The translations under genes and the position numbers were made by a program. This document shows positions 25,601-35,029 of a stretch of DNA of 64,000 nucleotides, in pieces. The DNA is from Podocnemis expansa (taxonomy: Eukaryota > Chordata > Testudines > Podocnemididae). The stretch is from the NCBI GenBank assembly GCA_007922195.1, contig ML682118.1, positions 2,189,272-2,253,271 of the forward strand, in the 5' to 3' direction. Positions within the stretch are counted from its first letter, which is position 1; each line of letters opens with the position of its first letter. The notes under the pieces are model-generated. The model saw nothing but the letters and a program-made list of their open reading frames with translations. It did not search any database and was not told where the DNA came from.

Positions 25601-28600
25601 CCCCCATTCTTTTACCACTCTGCATGTCTCACTCCTTCTCTGCCCAAACCTGTGTATCTCTCCCTTGCCCTTGTCTGCCCACTCTTGGGTGTCTCCCCCT
25701 TCTCTGCTCAAACCTGGGTCACCTCCCCTTCCCTTCTCAGCCCAGTCCTCGGTGTCTCCCCTTCTCTGCCCAAGCCCCTGTCTCCCCCTTTCCCTTTTCA
25801 GCCTGACCCTGCCGGTCTCTCCCCATCTCCTTCCAACGCTGTGTGTCTCCCATTCTCAAGGGAACCCTCTGATATGGTTGTAAAACAAACAAGGAGTCCA
25901 GAGGCATTGTTTAAGACTAACAAATTTATTTATTGGATGAGCATTCATGGGAGAAAAATTTCACTTCATCAGATAGTTTGAAGATGGGGGAATTTACAGA
26001 ATGGTAAGAAATAAATGCAGGGGAGTGTAAGACATAGGATCAGGTCACAGTCTAACAGCAAATCAAAGCATTTGTTAAGATTCAAACACTGGGAAATAGC
26101 ACATGGAAAGAAAGAAAGAGAAAGAAAGCTGGTATTTCTTTTAAGTTAGATTGTGTGAAGTAGGATTAAATCCTAACTATGGATTTTTTCCCCATTATAG
26201 CAGATGATTTGACTGCACTTTCCTCTGTGTACTGTTTGCTGGTATTTAAGTCTTAACTACTGCTGCGCCCTGCCTCTGCTCTGGCAGTTGCCCTGCAGCA
26301 CCTGTTCCAGAGCCAGAGGAGTCTGGGCAACACAAGGAGGGTGTGGAGTGCTGCGCTGGCACATTGCTGGGCTACATCAGGCTCCCTGGCCTCCATGGGC
26401 TCCTTGTTGCCACACACAGTATGGAGGGTGGTCTCGTCACTCACTTCATGTAGTAAAAGAGTGGCAAGAAGAGAGGGGCACTGCTGCTGCGGTGCACTTT
26501 GGGTCAGATACCCACAATGCACCACTCCTAGGATGACCTAGCAGCTGCAAGTGTGGACATGGGCAGTCTCCTGGCATTTTGAGTGTGGACATGCTAAGCC
26601 GGCTTAATAAAGTCTACTTTAGCAGACTTTATTCAGCCGGCTTAACTGAACCCTGTAGTGTAGACATAGGCTTTGAGTGGACAGCAGCTCTTTTTCAATA
26701 AAATATTTGATTCCTTCTTTTGTAGGCACTACGGCAAGCTGCCAAATACTGTAAAGATAACAACATCCAATTTCCTGATATAGATGAAGAGTCGCTCACA
26801 GACCCAGATAACCCAGCTGATTGCTACATCTTCAGAGGAGATGGTGCTCCCACTGTCATGCACTTTCCACTTTTCAACAAAGTGAATTGCCCAGGTAACG
26901 TTAATGTCATTCTTATTTTTTTAAAGGGGTGAGGTAGAAAAAGGACATAGTGATTGAGATAAAACATCAGATCGATCTAATCCAATGCCCTGTCTTAGAT
27001 TATATGCAGTGATAGAAACTTAAGTGAGAGGTGGAGAAAATCAGAGTCGGTAATAATAGTTATCTGCATATAAAGGAGAATTGTTAGTAGCCTCTGGCTT
27101 TTTCTGTCACTGATTTGTAAGCATTTTGGGGCCAAATTCTCAAAGGTATTAAGCTGCCTACAGATACAGATAGGTATCTAGTGGGATTTGTAAAGTGCTA
27201 AGTTAATTAGGTACCAAACCTAATAAAATGCTTTTGAAAATTGCACTTGTTGCCTATTTGCATCTTTCCACACTTTAATACATTTCAAAATCTAACCATA
27301 TATCCCTTCCATTGTTTTAATCATCGCTAATGTAAATGTGAGTTTTCAAAATATCCCTTAAATCTCTTTGTGTGACCTTGGCCTCCAGGGGAGCCATGCA
27401 GAGGTAGTTTATACAGAACAAAATACAAAGAACCAAGTAGACAAAGCTATAATTACTCGTGGTTTTCCTTCCATAATCTGTACCAAGTCAGTAACAAACA
27501 ACTTCTGATCACCTCACTGGTCATTCAGATCACAAAACATACTAGGCATCTAGCAGGATTTGTAAAGATTATTGAAAATCTTTTCCCAACATGTGTTTAA
27601 AAAAAAATACCAAAAAACCCAACACCTACCATTTCCAAAGGATCAGAGACGTTATTAAACAGGTCAATGAATAGTTAATATCATACACAAATACATGCAT
27701 AAAACCAATGCTTATTAGCTAAATCAATATTTAAATTAAAAGGAAAGAGACCAAGGGTTAAAAGTTAAATATGCCTGCACAGAAGAAAATAAAGTTGTGT
27801 CAATTTCAAAAGATAGAGATAACTGAGTTGAAAAGTTCTTAAATTGCAAAGGCTCTGAAACTATCCAAACAGCTAGGGAGATCATCAGTCACTGTATAGA
27901 GCTTCTTTGTTAAAAAAACGGTCCAGAGAATAGAAGGATAAAGTCCATGCACAGAGTTCATACTAACTCTCCCCTGATATTTAGCAGGATGATTCCAGGC
28001 TGGTGCTGGGAACCCAGACACAGTTTAAATTTTCCCAGATAAACTTAGAGGGTATGTCTACAGTATGGGCTTAAGTCAATTTAAGGAGGCTTAAGTGCAC
28101 TTAAGCAAAGTCCACATCTGGAGAAGATTAAGTCAATTTAAGAGCTTCCTTAATTTGATTTAATAACTCCTGGCATTAAAGTTGACTTTAAGGGTTAAGC
28201 TGAATTTATTAAGGTGATTTAACACAATGTAGACATTAAAGCCAACTTCATAAAGTCGACTAAGTGCAGTGTGGCCATGTAAGTTGACTTTATAAAGTCG
28301 ACTTAAGCCAGGGGACCCATTTAAAGTTGACTATATAAAGTTGACTTAATGCAGTGTGGACTCATTAAGTCCACTTAATAAGGCGTACTTAAAGTCGATT
28401 TTAAGAAGACACTATTAAGTCGACTTACTAAGGCCCTACTTCACTAAGTTGACTTTATTAAGTAACCTTTAATGTCCATTGTGTTAAATCAACTTAATAA
28501 AGTTGAGTTAACCCTTTAAGTTGACTTTAAGGGGAGGAGTTCTTAAATTGACTTAAAGAACCCTTTAAGTTGGCTTAATGTACTCCAGATGTGGACAGGA

Positions 28601-31600
28601 CTTTCTTTAAGGTGACTTAAGCCTCCTTAAGTCAACTTAAACTCACAGGCTATGTCTACACACAAGGTTTTATTTCAAAATAAGTCATTCTGAAATTACT
28701 TATTTTGAAATAAAACCCTTATTTCGGAACCACTTATTTCAAACTAAAAAAAAAATTTAGATCGAAATAAGGGAAACCCTGAAAATGAAATAGCATGTCC
28801 TATGTGTGGACATGCTATTTTGCTTCAGCAGAGGGGCACCCTGGGAGGTGTGGCAACAGGCTGCTTGCGGGCCATGTTGCCACCAATCAGGGCGGGGGGT
28901 GGGGGAGAGGGCTTTCCAGGAGCCTGGGGGTGCCGCAGCTACGCAAGCTTCTTCCCCAAAGAGCAAGCGGCTTGGGGATCCTTGGCACCCCCAGACTGCC
29001 CCACCCAGGTCGGGGGAGCTGCAAGGGGTGCAGGGTGGCCGCAGTGGCAGCGGCTCACCCCACCATGGTCTATGACGGGCTGCACCCCTGGGCGACTGGC
29101 TCTCCCCTCCACCAGGGTTGGTGGCAAGCCCCATGGTGGGGTACCAGGCTGCCAGTCTTTTCTCCACCACCAGGGCTGCTCCGAAGCCACACGGCGGGGA
29201 GCCGTGTTTCCCCACCGCAGGGTTTCAGAGCAGCCCCGGAGGCATGGAGAGCCAGGCTCCCCAGCACCCCGCTGTGGGACTTGCCACCAGCCCTGGCTGT
29301 GGGGAGAGCCGGGTGACCCAGCATCCCACCACGGGGCTCCCAGCCACGCTTGGGGGCAGCCCAGGCGGGGAGAGAGCCGAGCGCCCGGCTCCCTGCCCAC
29401 AGGCTTGGGGGCAGCCCCCCATGGCCTGCATCAGGTCTCCCCACAGCACGCTGGCCAGGTTGCTGAGGGGGCGGCCCATGCTCCCAAGGTGCTAAGCTCC
29501 CTGGGAGGAAGGTCAAAACATGTTGTTTCAAAACTGTGTTTGTTCCAAAACAACATGTCCAAATGGCCTCATTTCAAAACAACAATTTTGAAATAACCAC
29601 CATTTCGAAACCAAAGCAACTTTAGGTATTTCGAAAGGATGTTTCCTATTTCAAAACGACGGATCCCATCATTTTGAAATAAGAAAACGTTGTGTGGACA
29701 AAATCTTTTTTTATTTTGAAATGACCTATGTTATTTTGAATTAAAAAAAGACATGTGGACACAGCCACAGTGTAGACATAGCTACTGAAAGCAAGCCAGA
29801 CATTTGATCTTTATTCAATGTCTATTTCTATCCTAAGGGCTTAGGCCGATTTAAGGAGGCTTAAGTCGACTTAAGCAAAGCCGTGGCTGCATTTGGAGAT
29901 GAATAAGTCAATTTAAGGGCTTCTTACGTTGCCATAATAAATCCTGCCCTTAAAGTCGACTTTAGGAGTTAAGTCAATTTTATTAAGTCAAGTTAACAAA
30001 ATGACTATATTTATACTACAGGGCTCAGTTAAGCTAGTTTAATGAGGTCTACTTTAAGCCAGCTTAAGGTAGACCTTATTAAGTTTGCTTAGTGCGTTCA
30101 CACTCAAAATGCCAGTAGACTGCCCACATCCACACTGGCAGCTGCTAGGTAGCCTTAGCAGTGGTGCATTGTGGGTACCTGGCCCACAGTGCACCACAGC
30201 AGAAGCGCCCCTTTCTTCCAGCCTCTCCTTTACTACAGGAAGTGAGTGACCACACAACCCTACATACTGTGTGTGGCAACAGGGAGCCCCAGGAGTTCAG
30301 GGAGCCTGACGTAGACCAGCAATGTGCCAGCATAGCACTCTACACCCTCCCTATGTTGCTCAGACTCCTCTGGCTCTGGAACAGGTGCTGCAGGGCAACT
30401 GCCGGTGCAGGGGCAGGGCACAGCAGTTGTTAAGACTCAAACACAAGGAAACAGCACATAGAGGAAGATGGATTCAAATCACCTGTTCTAATGTGGAAAA
30501 AAAATATCCATAGTCAGTATTTAATTCTGCTTTCACACAATGTAATCTCAAAGAAATAGGAACTTACCTTCTTTCTTTGTGCTGTTTCCCAGTCTTTTGA
30601 ATCTTAACAACTGCTTTGATTTGCTGTTAGAGTGTGACCTGCTCCAATGTCTTATAGTCCCCTGCATTTATTTCTTACCATTCTGTAAATTTCCCCATGT
30701 TCAAACTGTCTGATGAAGTAGGAGTTTTCTCCCAGGACAGCTCACCCAGTAAATACATCTGTGCATCTTAAATAGTGCCTCCAGACTCCTTGTTGGTTTT
30801 CCAACACTATTGGGGAAGTGGGTCCTCTGAGAGGGGGAAACACACAGGGTTGGGGAGAGACAGGCAGGGTCAGGCTGAGAAGGGCAATGGGGGGAGACAT
30901 ATGGGTTTGGGCAGAGAAGGGGAAGACATCCAAGGTCAGGCTGAGAAGAGGCAAGACAGGAAGGGTTGGGTTGAGATGCTGGGTTGGCCTGAGAACAGGA
31001 GGGATGAGGAGGCTGGGCTGAGAACAGGAGGGATATGGAGGTCTGGCTGAGAATGAGGCTTATGTGGGGGATGGGGTGAGATGCCAGGCTTGGGCTGAGA
31101 ATGGGGGAGATTTGGGGTTTAGGCTGAGAAGGGGGGAGATGCAGGGCTTGGGCTGAGAAGTGGAGGAGCTGCCAGGTTGGTCTGAGATGCCAGGTTGGGC
31201 TGAGAATGGGGGGAGGTGATGGGTCAGGCTGAGAAGTGAGGGAGATGCGGGGTCAGGCTGGGTATAGGAGAGATGGAGGATCAAGCAGGGAATGAGAGAA
31301 ATTCTGGATCAGTTGTGGAACACATTGAGTTTGGATGTAGTCCACACAGCTGGGAATGCTCCCAGCTGTTTTGTGTCTGTTCTCTAACCCCCATCCCCAT
31401 GTTTTCTGTAGTTAGAAGGCCAATTAAGTTGACTTAAGGCAACTCCCTGTCATGTTGCCTTAAGTCAACTTAATAAAGTCCACTTAACTGTAAAGTTGAC
31501 TTTATAAATACAAGTTATAAAGTCAACTTTAACAATGGGGAAAGTCAACCTTGTTGGGTTGGAGTGTGACCGGGGCTTTGTTTAAGTCAACTTAAGGGCC

Positions 31601-34600
31601 CTCAAGTCGACTTAAAGCCCCAGTGTAGACATAGCCATTGTGGCCATTAAAGTCAACTTAATAAAGTTGACTTAGTGCAGTGTGGGCATTTAGGTCAACT
31701 TTATATAAAGTCAACTTAAGCCCAGGGAACCATTTAAAGTCAACTTTATTAGGACTTAATGTAGTGTAGCCTCACTATGTTGATTTAATAAGGTCTATTT
31801 AAAGTTACCTTTAAACAGACCTTATTAACCCTACTTAATAAAGTCGACTGAACTTTTGTAATGTAGACAAAGCCAATGGGTCCTTCCTCTGAGAAAACGC
31901 ACAGCAATTGCTGCTTAAGCTAGCAAGACAGTCCACACATATTCCCTTGACTGGAGAATAGTAATGTATATTGTCCTTGAAGTAAAGCCTTTGTCTCCTA
32001 GGCACACTTCAAGAACTAGCTGTGGCTATGTCTACACTCTAAATGCTAAGTCAGCTTCATTAAGTCAACTTAACAAAGTCTACTTAAAGTTGACTTTAAG
32101 TAGACCTTATTAAGTCGACTTTATGTATCCACACTGCACTAAGTCAACTTTATGAAGTCATCTTTAATGTCCGCATTGTGTTAAGTCAACTTAATAAAAT
32201 CGACTTAACCCTTAAAGTCAACTTTAAGGGCAGGAGTTATTAAGTCGACTAAAAGAAACCCTTAAGTTGACTTAATCAACTCCAAATGCGGACATGGCTT
32301 TGCTTAAGTCGACTTAAGCCTCCTGAAGTCAACTTAAACCTGCAGTGTAGACACAGTTTACATTAGCAAAGATAGCCAATTTTTAGTCTCAAAGGCTATG
32401 TCTACATTTAGGAGGTTAGTTTGAATTAACTGAATTGAAACTTGTTATTTTGAACTAATAATGATTAGTCTGAATTAAGTTAATTTGAATTTACATGCTC
32501 AGACTAGAAACTAGCATGTTGATGCCTAGCACTTGCTATTTCAAATCAGGTAGGGGGAGCAATTGCATAGGGAAAAATCAAGCCGTGGTTAATTCGAATT
32601 AAATGTTTGTTCAAATTATCACAGCTACATTGGGTTAATTTGCACTAATGTGTTTGAATTAACCATCACTTCGAACTTAAGGGAGGTTTTATAACTACAA
32701 ACTAGGCTTTTGTTTGTTCAAAGAAAGGGAACTCCTTAGTTCAAACTAATGAAAACTAGTGTGGACATGCATAATTTAGTTTGAATAAAGGCTCCTTACT
32801 TCGAACTAAATTGTAAGTGTAGACAGACCCAAACAGTAATACAGGATACTTATCTTGTCCCATCGAAAGTTCATCTAGATGTTAATATTCCCTTGTAATC
32901 CCTTAATCAAATAGAACAGCAGCAGTAGACAGGAAAGCAGTTTATTTACATTGCTAACCTGTAACAAAATATATGTAAACAATATCAAGTAGCTTCTAAC
33001 AATATCAGAGCTTTAGACCACCTATAAGAAATGACCTTCATTACAATTTTTGCATTTTCCTTGAATATGTCTTTAAAGGTCAGTTTGGGGCCATGCATCT
33101 TGCAAAGGCCTTAGGTTCCTCCCACCCCTCCAGCCCAATGTCTTACTATGTTTTGAATGCCACCAGCTTCTGGCTTTAATGATATGTGCCAGAATTCCAC
33201 AGATTGTTTTTATTGCATAGAAAGCGAGTGTTTGCTCTTAGGATTTTTACATTTGTGGATTTTCAGTTTCACCAAATGATCCCTTGAGCTAAGAATCAAT
33301 CACCTTCTTTCTCTAGCACCAGTCAAGATGCAGGAGTCAAATCTTATCTCTATTATATAAGTGAAATAAAAGGAATTTTTAGTAAATCTACCAAAGGTAC
33401 ATGTATACGTGTGCAGTGAAAAGATGAGTCTGGCACTTAAGGACAAATTCAGAGAGGAAAGCAAAGGTGTCTAAAAGTTGATGAACTTTTCACCTTCTGT
33501 AAGCAGCCCAGGCATGCTCAAACTCCCATGTGGTCTGCAAAAATTCTATTTCTTTGTATCCACTGTGAATGGAGAGTGTGACACCATTAAATGTCTGTCT
33601 AACAAAATGATAGCACTCTTTTAAAAACTCCAGGACAATCTTTTTAAAAAAGTCTAATTGAATTGGGTACCAAAAGCCATTCTTTTCTTTGAAACACAGA
33701 GGGTATGTCTATATTGGGGCCTTAGGTCAAATTGAACTTCCTTAGGTCGACCTAAGGAAAGCTCTGTCCACATTGGGAATTTATTAGGTCAACATAAGCT
33801 CTTCCTTAAGTCAACTTAATGGTTATGTCTGCACTGGAGGCATAAGTCAACTTAAGCAGACTTAAGTCAACTTAAGCAAACCCTGTCCACATTTGAAGTA
33901 CATTAATTTGACTTAAGCGCTTGCTTAAGTAGACTTAATAACTCTTGCCTTTAAAGTTGACTTTAACGTTGACTTTATTAAGTTGATTTAACACAATGTG
34001 GACATTAAAGTTGACTTAATAAAGTCCACTTAGGGCAGTGGGGCCATGCAAGTCAGCTTTATAAGGGCCCATAGCTCAAGTCAACTTTATAAAGGTGACT
34101 CAGTGCAGGATGGCCTCACTAAGTTGACAATAAATTCTATTTAAAGTCAACTTTAAGTAAACTTTATTCAGTGACTTAATAATGTTGGCTTAGCTTTTGT
34201 AGTGTAGACATAGCCAATATGATCATTAAAGTTGACTTAATAAAGTTTGCTTAGTGCCTTAGAGCCATTTAAGTTGACTTTATAAAGTCGACTTAAGCCA
34301 GGGGATTCATTTAAAGTTGACTTTTTAATGTCAACTTTAAATGGGTCCCCAGCTTAAGTCAATTTTTTAAAGTAGACTTAAACAAATAGTGCCTCACTAA
34401 GCTGACTGACTAAAGTCGCCTCCAAATGGCTATGTCTACACTACAGAGCTTGGCTAAGCTGGCTTAATAAAGTCTGCTTAAAGTAGACTTTATTAAGCCG
34501 GCTTAGCATGTCCACACTCAAAATGCCAGGAGACCGCCCACGTCCACAATGGCAGTTGCTAGGTAGCCATAGGAGTGGTGTATTGTGGGTATCTGGCCCA

Positions 34601-34970
34601 CAGTGCACCAGAGCAGCAGTGCCCCTCTCTTCTGGCCACTTCTTTACTACATGAAGTGAGTGACCAGACCACCCGCCATACTGTGTGTGGCAACAGGGAG
34701 CCCAGGGAGGCCAGGGAGCCTGGTTTAGCCCAGCAATGTGCCAGCGCAGCACTCCACACCTTCCCTGTGTTGCCCTGATTCTGGCTCTGCAACAGGTGCT
34801 GCAGGGCAACTGCCAGTGCAGGGGCAGGGCGCAGCAGTAGTTAAGACTTAAACACCAGGAAACAGCATATAGAGGAAGGTGAAGTGATATCACCTGTTAT
34901 AATTGAGAAAAAAAATCCATAGTCAGGATTTAATCCTGCTTCACACAATCTAATCAAAAAGAAAAAGCAA

Positions 34971-35029
<59 letters not shown>

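Larger units (their letters stand above)
29820..31874. mobile_element. Type C transposon hosting composite copy 2, TSD AAT
   Basis: The ends are GTCTATTTCTATCC and ATGTAGACAAAGCC, both degenerate, with AAT at 29817-29819 and 31875-31877. The host element is about 420 bp once the composite at 30003-31636 is removed. Confidence 0.75.

Noticed and set aside
25523..25981. Proline/serine-rich repetitive protein
   Set aside because: It is translation of the 29-base minisatellite. The unit is not a multiple of three, so the frame changes at each unit.
28802..29596. 264-codon + strand frame and overlapping minus frames
   Set aside because: Same situation: GC-rich transposon core with loosely repeated 60-base segments and no protein motif.
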